Below are positions 44,836-54,400 of a stretch of 64,000 nucleotides of DNA, one piece after another. Positions within the stretch are counted from its first letter, which is position 1, and every line of letters starts with the position of its first letter. The DNA is from Pseudobacteroides cellulosolvens ATCC 35603 = DSM 2933 (lineage in GTDB: Bacteria > Bacillota > Clostridia > Acetivibrionales > DSM-2933). A model generated the notes under the pieces. It searched no databases. It was not told where the DNA came from and saw only the letters and a program-made list of their open reading frames with translations. The stretch spans positions 5,840,001-5,904,000 of the forward strand of contig NZ_LGTC01000001.1 in NCBI RefSeq assembly GCF_001262605.1, written 5' to 3'. Made by a program: the position numbers and the translations under genes.

Positions 44836-44953
44836 TCAAATGCAGTTGAATCGTTTGCATTTGCATTATAAAAATGAATTTTTCGCAACATATGGATAAA
44901 GGAAGATGTTTTGCAATAATATTTAAAAATGTAAAATGATTATTGCATAACAT
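44807..44953 (+). repeat. R1 interspersed hairpin repeat, copy C
   Basis: This 147-bp copy is in plus orientation. GTTACGAAAAA near 44813 pairs with ATTTTTCGCAACATAT (44878-44893); the inner stem is CAAATGCAG (44837-44845) with TTGCATTTG (44855-44863); the second hairpin has arms at 44906-44920 and 44939-44953, one mismatch. It resembles copy B closely. It ends 47 nt before moxR. The rest of the 503-nt gap is described under the neighbouring entries. Confidence 0.88.
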
Positions 44954-45000
44954 TTAGCTATAGATTAAAAAAGTTATAAAGATAAGGAGCATATTGTATA

Positions 45001-45930
45001 ATGAACAATAGTATAAAGGTTTTGCTTGATAACATTGAGAAAATAATAGTAGGTAAAAGGCCTGTATTGGAACAGCTTGTCACAGCACTTTTGTGTGATG
45101 GACATGTACTTATAGAAGATGTTCCTGGGGTTGGTAAGACCCAAATTGTAGGAGCCCTTGCACGATCTGTTAATGGTATTTTTCACAGGATTCAATTTAC
45201 TCCAGATGTAATGCCGTCGGATGTTATGGGATTTTCCATGTTCAATCCGTCCACAAGGGAATTTGAATATAGGGAAGGAGCTGCCATGTGTAATTTCCTT
45301 CTTGCCGATGAAATTAATAGAACATCTCCAAAAACCCAGTCCAGTCTTCTTGAAATTATGGAAGAGTTTCAGGTTACAGTTGACAGAAAAACTTATAGCT
45401 TACCCCGTCCATTTATGGTTCTTGCAACTCAAAATCCAGTGGAATGTTTTGGTACATATCCTCTGCCTGAAGCTCAGATGGACAGATTTTTTCTAAAGCT
45501 AACAATAGGATATCCAGGCAGGGAAGGCGAAATGGTTATACTGGATAGGTTTGGAAGCAGTAATCCTGCACCAGCTTTAGAGTCTGTTGCAAGTACCAGT
45601 GACATATTGGACTTGCAGGAACAGGCTAAAAGGGTGAGGATAGAACCTGAACTTAAGGAATATATTATAGATATCGTTGAGGAGACCCGTAAAAGTCCTG
45701 ACGTTATACTTGGTGTAAGTCCTAGAGGAAGTCTTAACTTGTACAGGGCAGCAAAAGCCTGGGCTTTCATTAAGGGAAGGGATTATGTTGTGCCGGATGA
45801 TATACAGCAAATGGCTGTTCCCGTTCTTGCACACAGAATTATTATGGGTTCAGGTGCAAAAATGAAAAATGTTACTGCTGCAGATGTTGTATTAGGCTGT
45901 ATAAAGAATGTTAAAGTGCCTGTATTATAG
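45001..45930 (+). CDS. MoxR family AAA+ ATPase
   Basis: This 309-residue protein has Walker A VPGVGKTQ (about 41-48), Walker B LLADEINRTSPKTQ (about 99-112), a sensor region LATQNPVECFGTYPLPEAQMDRF, and a C-terminal lid (VSPRGSLNLYRAAKAWA). MoxR ATPases act as chaperone-like factors for partner complexes, commonly coded with DUF58 and transglutaminase proteins, exactly as here. AAGGAGC precedes the ATG. The DUF58 gene starts 42 nt later. Confidence 0.95.
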   Translation: MNNSIKVLLDNIEKIIVGKRPVLEQLVTALLCDGHVLIEDVPGVGKTQIVGALARSVNGIFHRIQFTPDVMPSDVMGFSMFNPSTREFEYREGAAMCNFLLADEINRTSPKTQSSLLEIMEEFQVTVDRKTYSLPRPFMVLATQNPVECFGTYPLPEAQMDRFFLKLTIGYPGREGEMVILDRFGSSNPAPALESVASTSDILDLQEQAKRVRIEPELKEYIIDIVEETRKSPDVILGVSPRGSLNLYRAAKAWAFIKGRDYVVPDDIQQMAVPVLAHRIIMGSGAKMKNVTAADVVLGCIKNVKVPVL

Positions 45931-45972
45931 TCTCTTGTTTTATTATCAACTTTGATATAAAGGATTTGAATC

Positions 45973-47268
45973 ATGAGGAATTTTATTGTTTACATAACTA
46001 TGGGTGTTGTACTTTATCTTTACTCCTATTTTCTAGGCGGAGACAACACTATGCTCATGCTTTACATGCTCATATTTGCACTACTGACATCAATTATTCT
46101 TACAATACCTCTCAAGGGAAGAATTGAGTTTTCCATAGATGCCCCAACAGTGGAAGTTGAAAAGGATGGTGTAGTGAAGGTTAATCTCCACATACACAAT
46201 AAATCCATATTGCCGGTTCCCTTTATGGATATTTCATTCATAAAAAGTCATAATTTCAGTAATTTATCTTCTACTGACATACGACTTTCACTTGGTTCAA
46301 GGATGAAAAAAACAATATCTTTTGAGTATTTTGCATTAACTCGTGGTGTGAGCAAAATTGGAGTTGAGAGTATTTTTATTAAGGATTATCTGGGCTTTTT
46401 TAGGATAAATCTCACAAAAGGTATGGATTTGAGTAAAATGTGGGGGGAAGTAACGGTAATACCAAGGCTCTACAGTATAAATCTTAACAGTAAAATAATG
46501 CAAAACACATCACTGGCTTTAATGCCCGAGGATAACAGCATGACCACAAATAACATGGTCATTACCAATGGTGAACCGGGTTATGAGTTCAGAGAATATG
46601 TGCCGGGCGATCCTCTTCATAAAATACACTGGAAGTTGTCTGCTAAAAAGGAAACATTAATGGTCAGAAAGGATGAAGGCAGGAGTATTCCAAAAAAGTG
46701 CCTTATAATTGATCCCTGTCTTGTAAAAGTTGTTGAAAGCGAAAAGGGCAACTTTATCAGCAGACTTTTTAACAGGCCAAAGATTCAGCAAAGTGATGAT
46801 ACGATTTTTATTGAAGAAAAAATACTTGAAGCTGTACTTGCAGTAGCACATGGTACTGTATCAACCAACAGTGAATCGGATATTTGGTTTTATGAGGATG
46901 GCCAATGGAAGCTTTTTTCTGTGAGAGAAAAAAAGAATATCGGAGAGATGCAGAATGTATTTGCGGCTTATAATTTTGTTGAAAATAAAGATGTACCAGG
47001 AGACTTAAGAATGCCTGTTAGAAATCTCATGGAGCAAAAGAAGAACAGCCGGAATTTTGGCGGCGGTGAAGTTATTATATTTACCGGTCTTGTCGACGAT
47101 AAGCTTATGGAGGCTGTTGGTCAGTTAAACTTTAATAAGTATTATGTTAATTTGGTTGCAGTTAAAAATATTGAAAATGATAACAAAAATAGAGTAAAAA
47201 TTGATCAGACCGATCAGGGGACAATATATGAAGTTCCTATGGGAATGGATCTGTCTGAGGCATTTTAA
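45973..47268 (+). CDS. DUF58 domain membrane protein
   Basis: This 431-residue protein has two N-terminal membrane segments (about 5-42), a beta-rich domain, and the DUF58 signature GYEFREYVPGDPLHKIHWKL followed by SAKKETLMVRKDEG. DUF58 proteins have a vWA-like fold and are partners of MoxR ATPases. AAAGGA precedes the ATG. The stop codon lies within the first arm of repeat E copy 1. Confidence 0.92.
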   Translation: MRNFIVYITMGVVLYLYSYFLGGDNTMLMLYMLIFALLTSIILTIPLKGRIEFSIDAPTVEVEKDGVVKVNLHIHNKSILPVPFMDISFIKSHNFSNLSSTDIRLSLGSRMKKTISFEYFALTRGVSKIGVESIFIKDYLGFFRINLTKGMDLSKMWGEVTVIPRLYSINLNSKIMQNTSLALMPEDNSMTTNNMVITNGEPGYEFREYVPGDPLHKIHWKLSAKKETLMVRKDEGRSIPKKCLIIDPCLVKVVESEKGNFISRLFNRPKIQQSDDTIFIEEKILEAVLAVAHGTVSTNSESDIWFYEDGQWKLFSVREKKNIGEMQNVFAAYNFVENKDVPGDLRMPVRNLMEQKKNSRNFGGGEVIIFTGLVDDKLMEAVGQLNFNKYYVNLVAVKNIENDNKNRVKIDQTDQGTIYEVPMGMDLSEAF

Positions 47269-47379
47269 GGCATGATTGAAATATTACTTACCGTTTTGAG
47301 CGTGTGTTCACGAGTTAAGTTAACACGAAAGCGAAATTATACGGGAAGTTATATTTCAACATGACTAAGGCATGATTGA
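47266..47379 (+). repeat. E repeat, copy 1, with flanking 14-bp direct repeats
   Basis: An element of about 105 bp lies between the DUF58 and transglutaminase genes. Its ends are imperfect inverted repeats (TGAAATATTACTTACC at 47277-47292, GGGAAGTTATATTTCA at 47343-47358) and its middle contains GTGTTCACGA and AACACGAAAG. It aligns with the reverse complement of 58078-58184. TAAGGCATGATTGA occurs at 47266-47279 and again at 47366-47379, exactly 100 bp apart, as expected for a duplicated target; the first copy includes the DUF58 stop codon. Confidence 0.8.
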
Positions 47380-47420
47380 TTAATAATGGATGAGGTCCTG
47401 AGGAAAGGAATACGGGCAGA

Positions 47421-49751
47421 ATGAAAGAGAAAATTCTAGAATTAAAATATTATATTTTTCCTCTTATGTTTTCAACAGCACTTACATGGTGGACTGTAGA
47501 TTCAATATTTGGAGCGAATATTGTTTTTACTTTATTAATAGCGTTTTTTACAAACAGTTTATTATATATGGCACTAATAGCAGTCAAAAAGAGGGGCAGC
47601 AGTGGAGGTTTCATATTTATTCTTGGGTCTGTTGCTTATTTTTCATTAGCTATTTTTACATTGATGAGTACAGGTTATACCCAAGGAGGGCACTTTCTTG
47701 GCTGGCTTCTTTCTCAGTCTGATAACGGAGCTTTGATACCTGGATACTGGATAGGTACTATTCTTATATCAGCCTACATGTTTTCAACAACAGTTTTTTA
47801 TTTCACGGCTGTAAACTTCAGGATTTGGGTATTATTCATGGTAGGGTTCATCCCGTTTTTATTCCATTCAGCCAAATCTGACAAGGAAATATCATTACCC
47901 TTTGTAATGTATGCGGTGTTCTTCTTTTCACTATTAATTGAAAGATCAAAAAATAAATCTGTAAATAAAATAAAATTTGAATTTGTAAGAAATCGATCCT
48001 ATATGGCTGCCATGATTTTATTTCTTTTATTGACTACTATGATATCCATTATTGTTCCAAAGCCTTATTCCGTTCCACAAATAGTGTATCTGGATACTAT
48101 TATTAATCAGACTATACAACCATTTGGTAATGCGGTTCAAAATGCAATACAAAACCAGAATAACTTCAGACTCTTTAATCCAATGACTTTAAAAAGGGAA
48201 AGTTATATAACTTCTGCAGGAGTACCTGTAGGAAGCAGGGTACTTTTTGAGGTGGAAGCTGATGAGCCACTGTACTTAAGAGTTCAAAGCTGGGATAAAT
48301 ATGAGAACAACCGTTGGTCCAACGGTGATGAATATATGCAAAAACAGGGAGATTTTATTTTTCATTCCAAGAAGCAGGGGTTTATAAATAGTTTTGTAAC
48401 GTTATTAAATCAGTATGAAAATAAAAAGGAGCTACCTAAAGAGTTAAAACCTTTTGAAAGCGTGTATAAATACAAATCCACTTTACTGGAACAGAAGAAA
48501 GCATCAGTTATTCCCAGAACTGCCTTTTCATATTCGTATATGACACCTCCCGGGGTTGTTTCTGTAGAGAGTAAAATAAGGAATAATGAATATTTTACTA
48601 TTGCAGAGAATTTAATTTGTCAGAGCAGAAACCGGCCATTAATGAATGCAGAGTATACAGTAAGTTATATTTCTCACAACATGGTTCCTTCGACAAGAGA
48701 ATTTCAGACTGTAAAAATATTAAAGCCTGATATTATTGATTCTCTATTAGAGAAAAATGATAAAAATAAAATTTCTCTTGCAGGCGAAATAGATTATAAG
48801 CAACTTTTAAATCTAATTTATTCCGACGATGATTATGAGGAAGCATCAAGATACTATACAGGACTTCCGGACAACCTGCCTGAGAGAATATATAATCTGG
48901 CGGAAAAGATAACGGCAGGTAAGGATAGCGATTATCTCAAAGCTTTGGCTATTCAAAATTACTTCCACTCATCAGGATATAAATACAGCCTTAAACCCCC
49001 AAAGCTTACAGGAAATAAAGATTACAACGACTTTTTTCTGTTTGAGAGTAAAAAAGGAGTTTGTGTGCAGTTTGCTTCATCAATGGTAATACTGGCAAGG
49101 GCTGCAGGGCTGCCTGCCAGGTATGTGGAAGGATATGTGGCAAGAGAATATGATCATGCTACAAAGAAGTATGTGGTAAGGGATAAACATGCTCATGCAT
49201 TTCCAGAGGTTTATATTGCAGGATACGGATGGATGGTGTTTGAACCCACTGTAAGTGCAGAGGATACAACAGAAGAGATAATAGCTTTCTTTAAGAAAGT
49301 CGGTGAAAGTATTGGATCATTTGTAAGCTTAGTAATAGGTTTTTTCATGGGTCTGCCTGTATGGACAAGAACATTTTTGATACCTGTCATAATAATTGAT
49401 GCATTATTTACTATAAAGCTGATTATATTGATCAGAAAAGGAATGTGGAAAAGGAGAATGGTAAAATATCCTTGTAAAGAGTCTATTGAAGGAATATATA
49501 GAAGGATAACACTATTGCTTGGTAAAATCGGAATGGGAATAAAGAATTATGAAACGCCATCAAACTACTCTACAAGGATTTCACAGGAGGTTGGACTTCA
49601 ATTGGAAAGTATTTCAGAGATGTTTGTAAGGTCCAGGTATGGGGGAATTATACCCACAAAAGACGATGTTAAAGTAGCAATGGAAACTTTTGTTGATGTT
49701 GAAAAGGATATTAAAAAGAGGGTCGGTAAAATAAGGTCAATCTTCATATAA
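47421..49751 (+). CDS. Membrane transglutaminase-like protein (TgpA-type)
   Basis: This 776-residue protein has about six N-terminal membrane segments (to about 210), an external region with a transglutaminase-like core (about 540-615), a further membrane segment (about 645-670) and a cytoplasmic C-terminal domain. The core shows the catalytic Cys in KKGVCVQFASSMVILARAAG and His in RDKHAHAFPEVY; the usual Asp position reads FEPT here. Such proteins are the third partner in MoxR/DUF58 clusters and are thought to act on envelope proteins; substrates are unknown. GAGGAAAGG precedes the ATG. Confidence 0.92.
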   Translation: MKEKILELKYYIFPLMFSTALTWWTVDSIFGANIVFTLLIAFFTNSLLYMALIAVKKRGSSGGFIFILGSVAYFSLAIFTLMSTGYTQGGHFLGWLLSQSDNGALIPGYWIGTILISAYMFSTTVFYFTAVNFRIWVLFMVGFIPFLFHSAKSDKEISLPFVMYAVFFFSLLIERSKNKSVNKIKFEFVRNRSYMAAMILFLLLTTMISIIVPKPYSVPQIVYLDTIINQTIQPFGNAVQNAIQNQNNFRLFNPMTLKRESYITSAGVPVGSRVLFEVEADEPLYLRVQSWDKYENNRWSNGDEYMQKQGDFIFHSKKQGFINSFVTLLNQYENKKELPKELKPFESVYKYKSTLLEQKKASVIPRTAFSYSYMTPPGVVSVESKIRNNEYFTIAENLICQSRNRPLMNAEYTVSYISHNMVPSTREFQTVKILKPDIIDSLLEKNDKNKISLAGEIDYKQLLNLIYSDDDYEEASRYYTGLPDNLPERIYNLAEKITAGKDSDYLKALAIQNYFHSSGYKYSLKPPKLTGNKDYNDFFLFESKKGVCVQFASSMVILARAAGLPARYVEGYVAREYDHATKKYVVRDKHAHAFPEVYIAGYGWMVFEPTVSAEDTTEEIIAFFKKVGESIGSFVSLVIGFFMGLPVWTRTFLIPVIIIDALFTIKLIILIRKGMWKRRMVKYPCKESIEGIYRRITLLLGKIGMGIKNYETPSNYSTRISQEVGLQLESISEMFVRSRYGGIIPTKDDVKVAMETFVDVEKDIKKRVGKIRSIFI

Positions 49752-49798
49752 TGGGACTAAATTTAGTTGTAATTAAATGAAATAGGGGGAAATTTAAC

Positions 49799-51331
49799 AT
49801 GAAGAGATCATTAAGAGTTTTATTGGGTGTTTTTGTAATATCCATTACCTGCATCGCTGCTATTAGTATTGTCTGGAGTTATAATACCGTAAGAAAAATT
49901 GAGGCTATTGTAAATGATAATATAAAAATCTATTTAGATGATGAAGAGCAAGTTTTAAAAGAAACTGACGGCTCGAAGATTTCACCTGTTATAATAAATG
50001 GCAGGACATATCTACCATTAAGGCCTATGGCTGATTTAGCCGGTTTTGGGGTTGAATGGGATGATAGGTTACAAGAAGTTTTGCTTTCATCTGATAAAAC
50101 AAAAGGTAGAAAATATTCAAAAGTTATAAGCCGCAATAAAAAAGGAGAGCTTACATTCTGGCATTTTAATAAGGATGAGATGCCTGAATTTGTTAAAGCA
50201 TTTAATGAGGCTTATCCAAACATTAAAGTTAATGCTGTAGCGGTAACTGATAAGGATTATTTATACCAGAATAGGCTTATTTCCAGGATAAGAGCACATT
50301 TAGATGTTCCCGATGTATTTTCTGGAGAAGCTGCTTTTATTAAGCAATTTGTGGAAATGACGGATGCTTTTGCAGATATAACTGATAGGGCTAAGGATTA
50401 TGTTGGTAATATGATACCTTATACTGTTGAAATGGGAACTGACAAAAATGGAGTATTAAGAGCTGTTTCACCTATTGGAGCACCAGGTGCTTTGGCATAT
50501 AAAAAGGATGCTGCTAAAAAGTACCTGGGGACAGATGATCCTTTAAAGATTTCTGAGATGCTGTCAACAAGGGATAAAATGATAGCAGCAGCACAAACAT
50601 TAAAGGAGAAAAGCAAAGGAAAAGTAGCACTGTTTCCAACCTTCGAGGAACCGCTTAGAATGTTTATGGCAGGACGCAGCAAGGGGTGGGTAACTGATGG
50701 TAAACTTACAATAGATCAAAAAGCCTTAGACTTTATAGATTTTGCAAAAGATATGAGAGACAATAAGTATGAGGCTACACTTGATCAATGGTCACCAGAT
50801 TGGTCAGCTGCCATAGCTGATGATGAGAAGGCTCTAGTTTGGGCGTGCCCATCCTGGGGCATTCCCTGGATAATTGGATCAAATGATAAACAGGCAGCCA
50901 ATGGGGGAAGATGGGGATTAGCCAGACCTGGAATTCCATATTTCTGGAATGGTACATGGTTAGGTATTTACAGCAAGTCTGAAAATCAAGATATTGCTTG
51001 GGAATTTGTAAAATATTTTACAACAAATGAAGATTTAATGAGAAAATGGGCTCATGAAAGTAAGGATTTTCCCAATAACTTACAAGTAATCGCTGAGGGG
51101 TATGGCGAAGAAAATAAGATAATGGGTATTGATATATACAAGTTCTATGAACCATTTATTAAGGACATAGATGGAAGTATATTTACTGAGTATGATAGTG
51201 AAATCCAAAATATTTATACAAACAATTTGGGATTTTACTTGAATGGTGGTGAATTCAAAACCAAGGATGAATTAATCAAAGCATTTAAAAACAGGGTTAA
51301 GAATTCAGTTGTTGATATAACTGTAGAATGA
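49799..51331 (+). CDS. Copper-amine-oxidase-like N-domain fused to an ABC solute-binding domain
   Basis: This 510-residue protein has an N-terminal signal/anchor (about 7-27), a copper-amine-oxidase-type N-domain (about 35-102, RTYLPLRPMADLAGFGVEWD), and from about 115 an extracellular solute-binding protein fold of the sugar type (LTFWHFNKDEMPEFVKAFNEAYPNI, TYNL-like hinge, VWACPSWGIPWI, WNGTWLGIYSKSENQDIAWEF). No lipobox Cys is seen. No permease or ATPase genes are adjacent, so it may sense or store a ligand rather than serve transport. It lies 47 nt after the transglutaminase gene. GGGGG precedes the ATG. Confidence 0.85.
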   Translation: MKRSLRVLLGVFVISITCIAAISIVWSYNTVRKIEAIVNDNIKIYLDDEEQVLKETDGSKISPVIINGRTYLPLRPMADLAGFGVEWDDRLQEVLLSSDKTKGRKYSKVISRNKKGELTFWHFNKDEMPEFVKAFNEAYPNIKVNAVAVTDKDYLYQNRLISRIRAHLDVPDVFSGEAAFIKQFVEMTDAFADITDRAKDYVGNMIPYTVEMGTDKNGVLRAVSPIGAPGALAYKKDAAKKYLGTDDPLKISEMLSTRDKMIAAAQTLKEKSKGKVALFPTFEEPLRMFMAGRSKGWVTDGKLTIDQKALDFIDFAKDMRDNKYEATLDQWSPDWSAAIADDEKALVWACPSWGIPWIIGSNDKQAANGGRWGLARPGIPYFWNGTWLGIYSKSENQDIAWEFVKYFTTNEDLMRKWAHESKDFPNNLQVIAEGYGEENKIMGIDIYKFYEPFIKDIDGSIFTEYDSEIQNIYTNNLGFYLNGGEFKTKDELIKAFKNRVKNSVVDITVE

Positions 51332-51336
51332 TATAA

Positions 51337-51368
51337 AAAAAGGGCTGACAATTTGTGCAGCCCTTTTT
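51337..51368 (+). terminator. Intrinsic terminator
   Basis: Perfect 11-nt arms, AAAAAGGGCTG and CAGCCCTTTTT, lie 5 nt after the stop of the solute-binding fusion gene. Confidence 0.9.
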
Positions 51369-51487
51369 ATATTACTGTTCACTATGTAAACATAAAGCTT
51401 TTTTACACGACACAATATTTTTTTAATTATATTTTGAATCTACCACATCTTTTTTAAAGTTAGTTAAATTGGAGTTATAATGAATCA

Positions 51488-54400
51488 TTATTCTATCTCT
51501 TCAATAGTGATAAATTTATCATCCACATCTGAATTTCTTTTCAAATTTGCCAAATAAGTCTTTATTTCTTCTCTGCTTAAGTTGTTTAAGTTCTGTAAAT
51601 TAACATGTACTGCACGGTTTCGCCCTTTTTCCTTTGCTTTGTACATGGCAAAATCGCTAATATTTATGGTTTGTTCCAAGGTAAACAGATCTGATATTTC
51701 CGGTTCAAATGGCAAATATGTGCATCCTATTGAGCAGGTTATATATATTTTTTTGCCTTCAGGTAATTCTAGAGGAGTTTCACTGACAAGAGTCAAAACC
51801 TTTTTTGAAAATACCGTTAAGTATTCAACTTTTGTCTTGTTCAGAATAATTAAAAATTCTTCACCACCCCAGCGTACTATATAATCGTCATCCCTTATAA
51901 GGCTTTTTAACACCTTGGTTATTTTAATAAGCACTTCATCCCCAGTAGCATGACCATAAGTATCATTGACATTCTTGAAAAAATCTATATCAATTAAATA
52001 TATACCTATAACATTATTTCCTATACTTAAGTCTCTTTTTTGCCTGTTATAATATACTGCTGCTTTTGATTTGACAAAGCTCTCAGATAAGCCTGTAATA
52101 TACTCATATACGTATCTTCTGTTATGCAATCTTGTTAGAGGATCATGCAATGCCAATTCTTTTAATTCATTATTTGCCAGCTCTAATTGTTCAGTCCGTT
52201 GTCTGACTTTCTCTTCCAGGTTCTCATAAAGCTGTGCATTTTCGATAGATATAGTTATTTGGGAGGAAATTATTTTTAATGTCTCCAGCCTTTCAATGGT
52301 AAATACATTTTCAAGCAGGTTGTTTTCCAAATAAATTATGCCTTTAAGATCATTCTGGTATATAATTGGCATACACATAACAGATTTTGTTTTATTATCT
52401 AAAACATATTTAATGTTTTGGAAATTTGGGTTTTTGGAAGCGTTATCAATTACGATATTTTCTCTGGTTCTAACCACATACTGGACTATCTCAGGGCAAA
52501 AATCCTTGCTGTCGTTAAAAGGTATAGACTGCATAACTTGAATTTCTTCATCATCTCTGCTTTTTAATGCCTCTACATATAAATCGTTTTTTGTTTCTCT
52601 TTTTAGTATGAGACACCCGGATTGTGCACCGGCGTTTTCAATAATAGTATTCATGAGCACTTTTAGCAGTTTATCAATTTTTATTTCACTTGAAATAGCC
52701 TGTGTAGCTTTTAGTATAGACCCAAGGTCAAGAGACAGTGCTTCGGTAAACTTGGTATTAATGTGTTTCTTATTTGGGCTGGCAAACTTGAAATTAAGCT
52801 TGCTGAAATCTGTAAAGAAGTGGGCGTATTTCTTTTCCAATATTCGTATTTTTGAAAATGCACCCCATTTTGTATAAAAATAATATGCCTCCTTTATATA
52901 TGCTTTTCCTATAAATTTATCATCCCTATTTATCCAGAATTCACCTAACAATTCATTTATCAATGCTTTCATGTTTATAAAATCGCCAGGGGCTATGGAG
53001 TTTAGTGCTTTATTATATAAAACTACAATTGATTCCAAGGATTTATTTTGAACCCTTGCCAATTCTGCACAAACTAAATAGTATTTATGTGCAAAATTGG
53101 AAGGGCAGTTATCTGACCAAACTTTTAATATCTCCACATTTTTCACAATGGAATCAACTAATATTTGTCTTTCATTTTCTGCTGATTTTTCGTATTTTTT
53201 TATAAGCACCAAAGACTGGAACATAATGTGATCAGGCATTGAAAAGTGACCTGTTCCGCCGTTCAAGTAAGGTTGGGTAAACGTATTCCATCTATCAGCA
53301 GCTTCAAAATTTTCTAATACGTAATTTGAAATTAAATTACATTGCCCGAATACACACAATAACCAAATATTTTGAGACAGTAATGCTTCTTGAAGCAAAG
53401 AATTTTCAACTTCATAGTTGTATGTTGACTGCAGCTGCTTTATGAAATTAAGAAAAATTCTAATTGAAGGTTCCAAGAATGAAATATTTACATCTTTAAA
53501 AAATTTCAGTACATTTTCTCCTTCTATCCTGCAATCATTAAGGTTAATTCCTGAGTAAAGTATATGTTTTAACTTATGGGTACAGGAATAAACAGCATGT
53601 TCAATATCACCTGTTTCTAATGCATTCTTTAGACACATATCAAAATAATTCAGACTTTCGGAATAATGAGCTTTCCAGTGAGATATAAAAGTAGCAAAAA
53701 TAAAATAACAGCCTGCTTTATAGAGTTTTGCATCAAGTTTTTCTAAAAGTACGAAGCTTGTTTGACCAAAGCGATATGCCATATCATAATTATTTAGTAA
53801 TGGGCCGTATATAATTCCGCATTCAGCAATATTCTTACAGGATACTTGTGTAGTTCCATAAGATAATGCCATATCAAACATAATAATTTGTATTAAAAAG
53901 TTTAAAGGAGGATAATATTGGAATGTGGCTGGTTGTACCTGAAAAAAGAGCTGCATTACCATTTTTCTGCTTTCATCTGTCATTTTTGGAAGATTAACAA
54001 AACTTTCTATAGAACATTTATCCAAATAAGCCTGCATTTTTGTTATCCCCTGGCTAAGCCTGCGGTCGATTTGTTCAGCATCTTCAGGCAAATGAACCCC
54101 AAGTAATTTTAATCCTTTTCTAACCTCATCAATAACTAAAGCTTTTTTTTCTCCTTTATTATCAAGTATCTTTGCTTTTAAAGAAATGGCACGGGCTTTT
54201 TGTATATTATTTGAGGCGGATTTAAGTAAACGACTACAACAATCAAGAGAATTCTCTATTTTACCTGCTAAATAGTTAGATTCAGTAAGCTCATAAGAAA
54301 ACTCAAATAACTTTTCTGGGCATTCCTTCCATTCCGCTTTAGTCAGCAGACTTTTTCCAACATTGAAGTGATTTATAGCTATATCATAAGCACTATTACC

